Part shown: piece after piece, positions 55,260-63,874 of the stretch
How the letters are laid out: each line of letters starts with the position of its first letter
Position numbering within the stretch: the first letter of the stretch is position 1
Source: Deltaproteobacteria bacterium
GTDB lineage: Bacteria > Desulfobacterota > Binatia > Binatales > Binataceae
Reading direction: 5' to 3'
Assembly: GCA_021794015.1 (NCBI GenBank)
Contig: JAJYRQ010000010.1
Coordinates: 34,578-98,577, forward strand
Length of the DNA: 64,000 bases
The notes under the pieces: model-generated
Told to the model about the DNA's origin: nothing
Database searches by the model: none
Seen by the model: the letters and a program-made list of their open reading frames with translations, nothing else
Made by a program: the position numbers and the translations under genes

Positions 55260-56060
55260 ATGAAGCTGCGCGTGTTCGACCTCGGAACCATCATGGTGGA
55301 CCAAGGATGGTCGATTGGGGGCGCCGGAGCCGCCACCGAGAGCAACCCTTCGCCCCAAGCGGTTCGCCGTCCGCTCAAAATTATCAGCACGCTCATCGAG
55401 CATCCGAAGGCCGGAGTCCTGCTCTACGAGTGCGGCGCCACGCCCACGTTCGAACAGGCGTGGCCCAAGCCGGTGCAGGAAGCCTTCGCCATCAGGGGCT
55501 ACTCGGACAGCCATCGGCTCGACAAGCTGCTGAACCGGGCCGGCTACGACGTAAAGGATGTCAAGGCAATCGTCATGGGCCATCTCCATCTCGACCATGC
55601 CGGTGGCCTCGAGTTTTTCCGCGGCCACAACGTGCCCATCTACGTCCACGAGCAGGAGCTCAAGTACGCCTTCTACGCGGTGGCCACCAAGGAAGATTTC
55701 GGCGCCTACCTGCCGCATTATCTCGACCCGGGGTTCAACTGGAAGGCGCTCCACGGCAGCGAGATCGAGCTGTTCGACGGCCTGACGCTGCATCACACCC
55801 CGGGTCACACGCCCGGCCTGATGGCGCTCGAGGTGAAGCTCAAGAACAGCGAGCCGTTTCTTCTCACCTCCGACCAGTTTCACGTAAAGGAGAACTACTT
55901 CGAGGAGCGGCCGTTGGGCTGGCTGCTGCGCGATATGTCGGCGTGGTGGACGAGCTTGCGAAAAATCCAGCGTCTGGCGGCCCGCGCCAACGCCAACCTC
56001 TTGTTCGGGCATGACCCGGATATGCTGGCGCGCTACAGCCGGGAGGCTTACTACGACTAG
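55260..56060 (+). CDS. N-acyl-homoserine-lactonase-like MBL-fold hydrolase
   Basis: A 266-residue metallo-beta-lactamase-fold protein. The zinc motif is MGHLHLDHAGGL, later ligands lie in HHTPGHTPG, LTSDQFHV and LLFGHDPD. The order and the opening FDLGTIMVD fit the AttM/BlcC AHL-lactonase branch, though many relatives act on other lactones. GGAGGGCCAGGGCC precedes the ATG. It could degrade quorum signals, which is inference only. Confidence 0.82.
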   Translation: MKLRVFDLGTIMVDQGWSIGGAGAATESNPSPQAVRRPLKIISTLIEHPKAGVLLYECGATPTFEQAWPKPVQEAFAIRGYSDSHRLDKLLNRAGYDVKDVKAIVMGHLHLDHAGGLEFFRGHNVPIYVHEQELKYAFYAVATKEDFGAYLPHYLDPGFNWKALHGSEIELFDGLTLHHTPGHTPGLMALEVKLKNSEPFLLTSDQFHVKENYFEERPLGWLLRDMSAWWTSLRKIQRLAARANANLLFGHDPDMLARYSREAYYD

Positions 56061-56276
56061 CAAGCGCCGACTCTGAGACCGTTGGCTGCTCCTGCGCCTG
56101 GCGAGCGGGCAACGCGTGCCGCTCAAGGGGCTGCTTTGCAGTGCGGCCGGCCCGACGCGCAGGCGTCGCTCGGCACTGCGTGCCGTCACGCCTGTCCGTT
56201 TGTCGCGCCCGGCCGGCGCGATCTCTGGCGCGCTTTCCAAGAGCCGCGCTGGCCAGCATATAGCCGGAGATGAGCG

Positions 56277-57167
56277 ATGAAGCTAACGCGCTGGCTTGGT
56301 TATGCCACGGTGTTCTTGCTTTTGGCTGAGGCGGCCGAGGCGCACGCCCAAGCGCCAAGTTTCGCGACGATAGGCGACGAGTTGGCCGGCGACGGCGCCT
56401 ACCTTGTTGACAACGTCCAGCTTGATTTCGAGGATATCGTTACCTCGCCGCGTTACCTTACCTCGCCCGACAGTTTGCCCGGCTCGGCGAATTTTTACCT
56501 GGGGCTGGTAGGCGTCGGGGTGCTCTTCGCCGGCGCTTTCGCGCTCGACCAGACGATGAAGACCCGGATCGGCGATATGTCGCATGGCGCTCACGACGTG
56601 ATGGAGAACTTCAGCTACGTAACGCTCATCTCGACGCTGGGTTTTTCTTATCTCTACGGACTTTACGATCAGGACAGCGCGCTGAGGCAGGACCTGCTGA
56701 CCGGCGGTGAGGCGGCCGGAATAGGCGTGCTCTTCAACCTGGCGACAAAAGCGTCCTTCGGCCGGCTGCGGCCTTACCAGAACGGGAGCCACACGGCCTT
56801 TTTCCACGGCGCCGGAGGGTTCAACACTCGCTCGTTCACGTCCAACGACATGGTGATCGAGACGGCGATGGCAACCGGGCTGAGCGAGTACTTCGGTAAT
56901 GCGTGGTATGTTTCCGTGCCGCTTTACTCGCTGGCATTGCTTGAGGGCTTCACGCGGATCGGGAGCGGCCAGCAATGGTTTTCCGACGTGGTGGCGGGGA
57001 GCCTTTTGGGATGGGGCACGGCCGAGTTGCTGCTGTGGCTGCACCAGCGCCACAGCGAGGAGCCGACGCGCTGGCGGATTGTGCCGATAGCGCCACCTCC
57101 GGCTGCCGCTCGAGGCGGTGCTACCGCTCTTTCCTCGGTGGGGTTTGGCGCGCTCTACACCTGGTAG
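56277..57167 (+). CDS. PAP2-like membrane protein with altered catalytic motifs
   Basis: A 296-residue protein with a signal peptide (cut near EAHAQAPS) and several hydrophobic helices. The first PAP2 motif is present as KASFGRLRPYQ. The second (usually PSGH) reads FTSNDM and the third (usually SRxxxxxHxxxD) reads RIGSGQQWFSD, so both catalytic histidines are missing. It is therefore probably an inactive lipid-phosphatase-fold protein or a binding or structural relative. ATG 56277. Confidence 0.75.
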   Translation: MKLTRWLGYATVFLLLAEAAEAHAQAPSFATIGDELAGDGAYLVDNVQLDFEDIVTSPRYLTSPDSLPGSANFYLGLVGVGVLFAGAFALDQTMKTRIGDMSHGAHDVMENFSYVTLISTLGFSYLYGLYDQDSALRQDLLTGGEAAGIGVLFNLATKASFGRLRPYQNGSHTAFFHGAGGFNTRSFTSNDMVIETAMATGLSEYFGNAWYVSVPLYSLALLEGFTRIGSGQQWFSDVVAGSLLGWGTAELLLWLHQRHSEEPTRWRIVPIAPPPAAARGGATALSSVGFGALYTW

Positions 57168-57184
57168 CGCGCAACGACCGCCGT

Positions 57185-59311
57185 TCAGGCAGGATTGCCG
57201 GAAGGTTTGGCAGGCGCAAGCGCGTCGGCCACAAGCTCGGCCAAGTCCTTGACGTTCATCCGCTCCTCGAGCGAGCGGGCCTTGAGCGCGTCCTCCATCT
57301 GGGTGAGGCAGAAGGGGCATCCGACGGCCACCGTCTCGGGGTCGGCCTCGCAGAGCTGGGCGAAGCGGTGCTGGTTGATACGGGTGCCCTCGCGCTCTTC
57401 CTTCCAGAAGCATCCGCCGCCCGCCCCGCAGCAAAAGGTCCGCTCGCGCGAGCAGGCAACCTCGCCAACAACCGAGCCGGGCAGGGCGCGGAGCACGCTG
57501 CGGGCGGCGCTGAAACGGCCGTTGTGCCGCGCCATGTAGCAGGGGTCGTGATAGGTGACGCGCCGCGCGGCGGCCGCCGAGTTCGGCTTTAGCCGACCGG
57601 CCCGGATCAGCTCCTCGATAAACTCGGCTTCGTGAACGACCTCGAACTTGCCGCCGAAATCGGGGTATTCGTTCTTGAGGTTGTGAAAACAGTGCGGACA
57701 CTGCGTCACGATGCGCGGCGGACGATAGCGCTCTAGCGTCTCGACGTTCTGCGCCGCAACCATCGCATAAAGGTATTCGTTGCCCAGCCGGCGCGCCGGA
57801 TCGCCCGTGCATCGCTCCTCTGTGCCCAGAATGGCGAAGCGGACCCCGGCCTCCTGCATCACCCGCACCAGCGCGCGGCTGACGCGCTGGCTGCGCTCGT
57901 CGTACGACCCGGCACAGCCGACCCAGTACAGCACCTCCAGGTCCTGCGGCCGTTCCATTCCGGCCAGTACGGGAATATCCAAACCCTTGGCCCAGTCGGC
58001 GCGCCGCGCCTGCTCCAGCCCCCAGGGGTTGCCCTGGTTCTCGATCCCGCGAAAGGCGTTGGCCGCCTCCTGCGGAAAGCTGCCCTCCATCAGCACCTGA
58101 TGGCGGCGCATGTCGACGAAGCGCTGGATGTGCTCGATTCCGACCGGGCATCCCTCTTCGCACCATCCGCAGGTCGTACAGCCCCAGATCGCGGCTTCGG
58201 TGACCACCTCAGTGATCATGTCGGGGCCGGAAGCCGCCGGCTCTGTCTTCGCTTCGCCATTGCTCGAGGCGTTTTGCCGCGCCGCGACAAGGGCGGGCGC
58301 CTGTTTAAGGAGGAGTTCGCGCTGTTCGATCACGACGAACTTGGGGTTGAGCGTCTTGCCGGTATTGACCGTGGGGCAGTTTATCGTGCATCGGCCGCAC
58401 TCCAGGCACGACGCCATGTCGAGGAGCTGCTTCCAGGTATAGTCCTGAACCCGAGCTACGCCGAACTCTTCGGCGTTCTCGAGGTCGGCAATCGGCGCCA
58501 GACGACCGCGCGGCTTTAAGTTGCGAAAAAAAAGATTGAGCGGCGCAAAAATGAAATGCCTAAGCTTGGTCAACGGAAAACCGAAAAGCAGCCCGTACAC
58601 CAGAACCACGTGGAACAGCCAAAGCCAGCGGTGAAACCCGGCACCCGCTCCCAGCAAAGCCTCCAGCCGAGCCAGCGGACGCGCGATGTAGGCCCACTCA
58701 ACAAAACCCGGGGGATGGGCGTTGATCCGTGCCGCCTCGAGCATCAGCCCGGTCAGCGGCACCAGCAGAAGCAAAATGAGCGCCGCCCAGTAACCGAGTC
58801 GGTTCTCCAGGTTAGAGGCAATTTTCTCGGCCGGCGGCTGGGCCAGCACCGAGGGACGCGCTACGGCGCGCCGCAGCGCCGTCGCACCCGCCCCCACGAT
58901 GATTAGCAGGAAAAAAGTGTCCATCGCGGCCTTGAAAACCAGGTAGAAAAAGCCGTCGTAAAAGTAAAAGGGATGGCCCAGCCGAGCGAACAGCCAGGCA
59001 ATGTCGCTGTTGATAAAAACGATCGTGGTGCCGATGAAAAGACCCACAAAGGCCACGTACAAGAGGTAATGCATCCAGCCCCAGCTCTCGCGCACCACCC
59101 GGCCCTGGCCCACCGCATCGCGCAGCGCAATCCAGAGCCGTATCAGCGGCCGGTCGAAACGGTCCTCCGCTTTGCCAAGACTGACGATTCGGTACCAGCG
59201 AAGCCCTGCCCAGACAAACACCGCCCCCAAAGGCACCAGCATGCCGTACATAAACACCTGGAACAGCACCGGGACGTTCCAGAGGATGGGACGTGTTATT
59301 GATTGGTCCAT
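57185..59311 (-). CDS. EtfD-like membrane Fe-S oxidoreductase (ETF:quinone linked)
   Basis: About 708 residues. The N-terminal third has membrane helices of a NarI-like cytochrome-b-type domain (FQVFMYGMLVPLGAVFVWAG, HYLLYVAFVGLFIGTTIVF). Then come two [4Fe-4S] motifs, CLECGRCTINCP and CTTCGWCEEGCP, and two CCG-type HdrB-like domains (YWVGCAGSYDER, TYHDPCYMARH, CCGAGGGCF). Proteins of this design pass electrons between EtfAB and menaquinone. It lies 195 bases after etfA on the same strand. ATG 59311 is preferred to a GTG 24 bases upstream. Confidence 0.88.
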   Translation of the reverse strand: MDQSITRPILWNVPVLFQVFMYGMLVPLGAVFVWAGLRWYRIVSLGKAEDRFDRPLIRLWIALRDAVGQGRVVRESWGWMHYLLYVAFVGLFIGTTIVFINSDIAWLFARLGHPFYFYDGFFYLVFKAAMDTFFLLIIVGAGATALRRAVARPSVLAQPPAEKIASNLENRLGYWAALILLLLVPLTGLMLEAARINAHPPGFVEWAYIARPLARLEALLGAGAGFHRWLWLFHVVLVYGLLFGFPLTKLRHFIFAPLNLFFRNLKPRGRLAPIADLENAEEFGVARVQDYTWKQLLDMASCLECGRCTINCPTVNTGKTLNPKFVVIEQRELLLKQAPALVAARQNASSNGEAKTEPAASGPDMITEVVTEAAIWGCTTCGWCEEGCPVGIEHIQRFVDMRRHQVLMEGSFPQEAANAFRGIENQGNPWGLEQARRADWAKGLDIPVLAGMERPQDLEVLYWVGCAGSYDERSQRVSRALVRVMQEAGVRFAILGTEERCTGDPARRLGNEYLYAMVAAQNVETLERYRPPRIVTQCPHCFHNLKNEYPDFGGKFEVVHEAEFIEELIRAGRLKPNSAAAARRVTYHDPCYMARHNGRFSAARSVLRALPGSVVGEVACSRERTFCCGAGGGCFWKEEREGTRINQHRFAQLCEADPETVAVGCPFCLTQMEDALKARSLEERMNVKDLAELVADALAPAKPSGNPA

Positions 59312-59506
59312 CTGAGGCTCGCGCCAAGTTTCCACGGCCGCCCGAGCCGCTGCCCGGTCTACGCACCCTTACACTGGGCCGGCAGCCAGGGCAGACAACA
59401 AACGGCAAGCTTGCCGTGGCCGGTGGAAAGCGGCGCCACGCCTGGCGAAGAGCGCTTCGGACCGCCCACGGCGCCGTCGCCCCGCGGCGTCCGGCGCGCG
59501 CAGTTT

Positions 59507-60481
59507 CTAACCGTGCTTAAGCTTTCGCACTTGCTCCGTTAACTCGGGCACCGCCTTGAAGAGATCGGCTACCATTGCGTAGTCGGCCACGCTAAAGATG
59601 GGCGCTTCCTCGTCCTTGTTGACCGCGACGATTACCTTGGAGTCTTTCATCCCGGCCAGATGCTGTATAGCACCGGAAATGCCAACGGCAATGTACAACT
59701 CAGGCGCAACCACCTTGCCCGTCTGCCCTACCTGCAGGTCGTTGGGAACGAAGCCGGCGTCGACCGCGGCGCGGCTTGCCCCCAGTGCGGCGCCCAGCTC
59801 GTCGGCCAGTGGTTCGAGCACCGTCTTGAAGTTTTCGCCCGACTTAAGACCCCGACCGCCGGAAACGACGATCCGCGCCTCGGTGAGTTGCGGGCGGTCG
59901 CTTTTGGTCTCGGCGAAGGCCACGAACTGCATCTTAAGCGCGTCGGGAGCGATTTCCGCGTCACGCCGCTCTATCGGCGCCGGTTCGCCGCTCGGCTGCG
60001 CGGGGTCGAACGCCGTAGCGCGAACGGTAAGCACCTTGAGCGGACTGGTCATCTCAACGGTGGCCAGCACGTTGCCGGCGTACATCGGCCTTACGAACGC
60101 GCCGTCGTCGAGAATAGCTACAACTTCGGAGGCCATGGCGGCCTGCAGGCGGGCGGCAAGCCGCGGCATCAGGTCCTTGCCCACCGCAGTGGCCGTGGCC
60201 AGGACGAACTCGACGCCGAGCCGGCGGGCCAGCGCGGCTAGCGCCTGGGCGTAAGCGTCGGCAAGGTAGCGCGCCAGCGCCGGATGCTCGAGCACGACCA
60301 CCTGCGCCACGCCATAGCGCGCCAGCTCCTTTGCCGCTTGGCCGGCATTTTCCCCGGCTGCCACAACCAGGCAGCGGCCGGCGCGTTTTCGCGCCAGTTC
60401 CAGGCCCGCGTTGACCGCGACCAGGGTGGTTCGGGCGAAACTACCTGCCCGATGCTCGGCGAAAACCAATACGTCACCCAT
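59507..60481 (-). CDS. etfA: Electron transfer flavoprotein, alpha subunit
   Basis: A 324-residue EtfA. The N-terminal domain begins [19 protein letters not shown]. The C-terminal FAD domain has the conserved [40 protein letters not shown] and [17 protein letters not shown] 60481 is chosen because AAAGGAAC precedes it, rather than an earlier in-frame start inside etfB. It follows etfB and precedes the membrane oxidoreductase. Confidence 0.95.
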   Translation of the reverse strand: MGDVLVFAEHRAGSFARTTLVAVNAGLELARKRAGRCLVVAAGENAGQAAKELARYGVAQVVVLEHPALARYLADAYAQALAALARRLGVEFVLATATAVGKDLMPRLAARLQAAMASEVVAILDDGAFVRPMYAGNVLATVEMTSPLKVLTVRATAFDPAQPSGEPAPIERRDAEIAPDALKMQFVAFAETKSDRPQLTEARIVVSGGRGLKSGENFKTVLEPLADELGAALGASRAAVDAGFVPNDLQVGQTGKVVAPELYIAVGISGAIQHLAGMKDSKVIVAVNKDEEAPIFSVADYAMVADLFKAVPELTEQVRKLKHG

Positions 60482-60531
60482 CTGTGTTCCTTTCCCCGTT
60501 GAATCGGCCAGAGCGGTCGCCAAAGGCGCCC

Positions 60532-61281
60532 TCAAAGCACCTTCGCTTCGCTGTGCAGCAAGCTTACCAGTTCCGCCGCCGAAGCGACCTTGCGCCCGGC
60601 CTGTCGCTTGGACGGAGAGGCGAGTCGGCGCACCTTGAGCAGCGGGGCAAGGTTAAGGCCCAAGGTCTCGACGGGGATCTCTTTGAGCTCCTTCTTGCGC
60701 GCCTTCATGATACCCGGCAACGAGGCGTAGCGCGGTTCATTAAGCCGGAGATCGGTCGTAATCACCCCGGGCAGAGGAAAAGACAGCGTTTCCAGCCCGC
60801 CGTCCACCTCGCGCACCACCGTGCAGCGTCCGTCGGCAAGTTCCACCTTCGAGGCGAAAGTCGCCTGCGGCCAGCCCAGAAGTTCGGCAAGCATCTGACC
60901 GATCTGATTCGAGTCATCGTCAATCGCCTGCTTGCCCAGGATGATCAGGTCGGGCTTCTCGTCGGCGGCCACCCGCGCCAGGATTCGGGCCACCGCGCCG
61001 GTGTCCACAGGCGGCGAGATACGGACCAGCACGGCGCGATCGGCGCCCATGGCAAGCGCGGTCCTAAGCTGCTCCTGCCAGGCCGGCTCTCCCACAGCGA
61101 CGACGACGACCTCGCTTGCGGGCTGTTTTTCCTTGACTCGCAGCGCCTCCTCGACCGCGATCTCGTCGAACGGGTTTATCACCCACTTGACGTTGTCGGT
61201 TGCGATCCCCGAACCGTCGGCGAGCACCCGAATCGTTGTTGCCGGGTCGGGAACTCTTTTTATTGGAACCAGAATCTTCAC
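60532..61281 (-). CDS. etfB: Electron transfer flavoprotein, beta subunit
   Basis: A 249-residue EtfB opening MKILVPIKRVPDPATTIRVL, with NPFDEIAVEEALRVKE, ILGKQAIDDDSNQIGQMLAE and the C-terminal RLNEPRYASLPGIMKARKKE motif. With EtfA it accepts electrons from acyl-CoA or related dehydrogenases. It is the first structural gene of the set, 188 bases after an IclR regulator gene read in the same direction. Confidence 0.95.
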   Translation of the reverse strand: MKILVPIKRVPDPATTIRVLADGSGIATDNVKWVINPFDEIAVEEALRVKEKQPASEVVVVAVGEPAWQEQLRTALAMGADRAVLVRISPPVDTGAVARILARVAADEKPDLIILGKQAIDDDSNQIGQMLAELLGWPQATFASKVELADGRCTVVREVDGGLETLSFPLPGVITTDLRLNEPRYASLPGIMKARKKELKEIPVETLGLNLAPLLKVRRLASPSKRQAGRKVASAAELVSLLHSEAKVL

Positions 61282-61469
61282 GCTTCATCACTCCGATGAC
61301 AGGTTGCCAACTCAACACCCGAAACCATAGCGCGGCCGCCCGAACATTGGCCAGGGTTACTGCGCGGCGGCGAGCCGCTTGCCGCCCCCCGCAACGCGCC
61401 GCAGGCGGCAGCGCAAGCAACTACCGCAACCAGTGAAGGCCGGAGGGCCCTCCCATTGCGCCGCCGGTC

Positions 61470-62252
61470 CTAGTCGTTGAAACCCAGCCGCTGCGACAAC
61501 TCCCGGCCTGCCTTCAAAACCGCCGGCGCCAACTCGGACTTTACTCTTTCACCTGCAATCCGGTAGGTCGGACCGGCTACCGCCAGCACTCCGACAACCG
61601 AGCGGGTGTAATCACGAACCGGCACCGCTACCGACGAGACGTCTTCCATGAACTCGCCCGAGTCGACCGCGTAGCCCGCCCGAGCAGTCTCGCCCAACTC
61701 CTCGACCAGCCGGTCCAAGGCAACGATCGTGCGCTCGGTGTGGCGCTCCAGACGCTCGGGAAGCAGCAGTGAAAGCTGCTCCCCCGGTTCGAAAGCCAGA
61801 TGCGCTTTACCCGCCGCCGTACAGTGCAGCGGCAGCGGCTCTCCCACCGCCACGCTAAGCCGCACCACGCGATCTCCCGGCTCGCTGGCCTCCAGCGGCA
61901 CCACGGCTTCGCGCCGTACGATCGCGGCGAAAGCGCTCTCACGGCAACTGCGCGCGAGTTCCGCCAGAAACGGCCGCGCCTGCCGAACAAATCCCAGATG
62001 GTCCGCGTAGCGCCGGCCCAGGCGCAGGCACTTGATCCCGAGCCGGTAGTTCTCCGTCGCCCGGTTCTGTTCGATGTAACCTCGGGCCTCAAGCGTCGCC
62101 AACAGCCGGAAGACGTTGTTCTTGTGAAGCTTAAGCCGCTTGGAGAGCTCGGTCACCCCGAGCTCGTCGGCGTCGGAAAAAAACTGCTCCACCAAGTCTA
62201 GCGCGTGCGCAACCGACTGGATCATGTAATTGGACTTGTCGCGCCTGACCAT
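61470..62252 (-). CDS. IclR-family transcriptional regulator
   Basis: A 260-residue regulator. The N-terminal winged helix-turn-helix includes HALDLVEQFFSDADELGVTE and HKNNVFRLLATLEARGYIEQ. The effector domain (about 90-250) contains LPLHCTAAGKAHLAF and VSSVAVPVRDYTRSVVGVLA, typical of the family. It likely controls the etf genes downstream and responds to an aromatic or other small carboxylate, an inference from location and family. ATG 62252. Confidence 0.93.
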   Translation of the reverse strand: MVRRDKSNYMIQSVAHALDLVEQFFSDADELGVTELSKRLKLHKNNVFRLLATLEARGYIEQNRATENYRLGIKCLRLGRRYADHLGFVRQARPFLAELARSCRESAFAAIVRREAVVPLEASEPGDRVVRLSVAVGEPLPLHCTAAGKAHLAFEPGEQLSLLLPERLERHTERTIVALDRLVEELGETARAGYAVDSGEFMEDVSSVAVPVRDYTRSVVGVLAVAGPTYRIAGERVKSELAPAVLKAGRELSQRLGFND

Positions 62253-62535
62253 TACGACGCCCGCTCGACTCTTTTATTTCGCCGCAAGCCGGTCAATTTG
62301 GAATAACGTTTTAATCTACGCGCTGAACTGCCAACCTGTCAACCCCAGCGGCAGCGCCGGCAGCGAAGCGGTTTTTTGACGCTCCATGGCAAGGCCAGCG
62401 ATCCGGTCTTGCCTGGGGCTGCGCTCTTGCCTGGAGCTGGGAGAAAAAAGGGGGGAGACATCCACGGGCGGGCGGCTGCTGGGCCGCCGGGGCGATGGGC
62501 GGGGGGAAAGGCTTGTTTTAGGCGGGGTTTCGAGG
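62253..62535. other. Intergenic region between iclR and the tRNA-Ser remnant
   Basis: About 283 bases upstream of the IclR gene, presumably holding its promoter. I see no gene and no convincing operator. The stretch is purine/G-rich on the plus strand toward its right end (AGAAAAAAGGGGGGAG) and contains GGGCGGGCGGCTGCTGGGCC. Confidence 0.4.
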
Positions 62536-62595
62536 TGGCGGAGGGGGGAAGGAGTCGAACCTTCCGGCGCAAAAAACCCAAGCATTTTCAAGGGT
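62536..62595 (-). other. 3' portion of tRNA-Ser(UGA), probable attachment-site scar
   Basis: On the minus strand the sequence runs from a serine anticodon-loop-like CCCTTGAAAATG (TGA anticodon), through a T-arm GAAGG-TTCGACT-CCTTC and a C-rich acceptor strand, to GCCA at 62536. There is one C more than a perfect acceptor, and no 5' half (D-arm or acceptor partner) next to it. This is what integrases using tRNA-Ser leave at the distal end of an integrated element. The element should lie to the right. Confidence 0.65.
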
Positions 62596-62632
62596 TTTCT
62601 GCCCGAAAAAGGGCGAAAAAGGGGTTCTAGGT

Positions 62633-62650
62633 GTTGGCACTTTGTTGGCA
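62633..62650 (+). repeat. Tandem GTTGGCA repeats beside the att scar
   Basis: GTTGGCA occurs at 62633-62639 and again at 62644-62650, 11 bases apart, between the tRNA-Ser remnant and the first gene of the element. Such short direct repeats next to a tRNA att site can be arm-type integrase or excisionase binding sites; that role is inferred. Confidence 0.4.
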
Positions 62651-62668
62651 GTGGAAGGAGCGCGGTTG

Positions 62669-63139
62669 ATGGCCGCTGCGCCAAGCGCAATTGCGCGCCC
62701 GCGCGGGCTCGCCAAGGCGGCGCCGGGGCTGTTCGCAGTGTGGGGCTCAGCGCCGGGCCGTTACGGCTTTCTCCACGTTGAAGGCGACCAGGTTGAACGC
62801 GCGCGAGCGATCGCGCAAAAGCGCAACGATCTACTTGCCATGGTTTCCGTTCCGCGCGGCTACAACTTGGAAGCCGCCGAGCGCCAGCTTCGGCCGCTGT
62901 TCCAGACAAAGCCGGGCCAAAGGCGGCGCACGCGCGCCGACCTGGAGGCGCGCGTGCGCTGGTGGGCGATTGGAGCAAACCACGACGACGGCCGCGCCGT
63001 GGCCGCCATTCATCGCAAGCGCTGCATTGCCGGCAGAGGCTTCTTGACCAACCGGGGCGGACCGGCGAGCAGAAGCCGACAAGCTGCAAGAGCTGGCGCG
63101 ATTGCGAGTACTGCGCCCGCAATTATGCTCTGGCCGTAG
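62669..63139 (+). CDS. Hypothetical protein of the integrated element
   Basis: A 156-residue ORF whose ATG at 62669 follows a strong GGAAGGAG site, so translation probably starts here. The first 115 residues look protein-like (GRYGFLHVEGDQVERARAIA, ERQLRPLFQTKPG); the last 40 are Arg/Ala/Gly low-complexity. It overlaps the replication-protein frame by about 178 bases in another frame. Either these are two overlapping genes or a frameshift has split one longer Rep protein. No family is recognised. Confidence 0.5.
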   Translation: MAAAPSAIARPRGLAKAAPGLFAVWGSAPGRYGFLHVEGDQVERARAIAQKRNDLLAMVSVPRGYNLEAAERQLRPLFQTKPGQRRRTRADLEARVRWWAIGANHDDGRAVAAIHRKRCIAGRGFLTNRGGPASRSRQAARAGAIASTAPAIMLWP

Positions 63140-63870
63140 CCGAGCGCTGGCGGCCCGTTCGCGGCTTGGTCGCCTTTGTGGTCTTCACGATGCCGCCCGA
63201 GCAAGGGGACTGGCGCAGCCGGGACAACATGAAGGCGATGATGCGGGCCTGGCGCCGGCTGCTGGAACGCCTTCAGCGCAAATTCGGCCGGCGCTTCAAG
63301 TTGCTCTGGACCAAGGAGCACGACGGCGCGGAAGGCCGGCTGCATTTCAACGTCTTGTGGGATGCGCCGTGGGTTGACCAGGCCTGGCTTTCCCAGGCCG
63401 CCGCTGCGTGCGGCTTCGGCAAGATTGTCGATATCTCGCGCATCGGCCCGGGCGGCCGGCACTACCGTAATCAAGCCTTGCGTGGCGGCGCCGGCAACGG
63501 CCGCGAGCCTGTCAACTATGCGATCAAGTCCTTCTACTCGCCAAGCAAGCTAAGCGCCCGCGCAGCTTCGGCGAGCGAGAAGGTTAGCGCCTACGCTCGC
63601 AAGGAGCTTGGCCGAACGGCCGCCACGGGTGATGACTGGGCGAAGGGAACGCGCCGCTGGGGCGCAAGCCGCGCCGCTCGGGCGGAGATGCCGGCGCGCC
63701 CGCGCAATCCCGACTGGTCCTGGAGCCTTGACCAGAGCTTCCTACCGCCCAGCCCTGATGCCCTTGACGGCAGCCCTTGCGGCGCCGGCGAGGGTAAACC
63801 CGACCTTGGGCTTTGCCTTGGCCGCGCGCTTTACGCGGTTCCCTTCGACGAACGGGCGCTTGGCCCGTGA
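62962..63870 (+). CDS. Rolling-circle (HUH-like) replication initiator
   Basis: A 302-residue protein. A Cys cluster (SCKSWRDCEYC) is followed by FVVFTMPPEQGDW and EHDGAEGRLHFNVLW, the place of the HUH metal motif (here His-Phe-Asn), and REPVNYAIKSFYS carrying the putative catalytic Tyr and Lys. This layout occurs in Rep proteins of small phages and plasmids (Inovirus- or Microvirus-type). The start is a GTG with a poor ribosome site, and the first 45 residues may not be real. It lies just right of the tRNA-Ser scar. Confidence 0.7.
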   Translation: MGDWSKPRRRPRRGRHSSQALHCRQRLLDQPGRTGEQKPTSCKSWRDCEYCARNYALAVAERWRPVRGLVAFVVFTMPPEQGDWRSRDNMKAMMRAWRRLLERLQRKFGRRFKLLWTKEHDGAEGRLHFNVLWDAPWVDQAWLSQAAAACGFGKIVDISRIGPGGRHYRNQALRGGAGNGREPVNYAIKSFYSPSKLSARAASASEKVSAYARKELGRTAATGDDWAKGTRRWGASRAARAEMPARPRNPDWSWSLDQSFLPPSPDALDGSPCGAGEGKPDLGLCLGRALYAVPFDERALGP

Positions 63871-63874
63871 TGCC

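Noticed and set aside
55035..56240. 401-codon minus-strand frame
   Set aside because: Antisense to the lactonase-like gene, which has intact zinc motifs and a ribosome site.
56283..58166. Long minus-strand frame covering the PAP2-like gene and part of the EtfD-like gene
   Set aside because: It is an out-of-frame reading of the EtfD-like gene continuing antisense through the PAP2-like gene; no recognisable motif.
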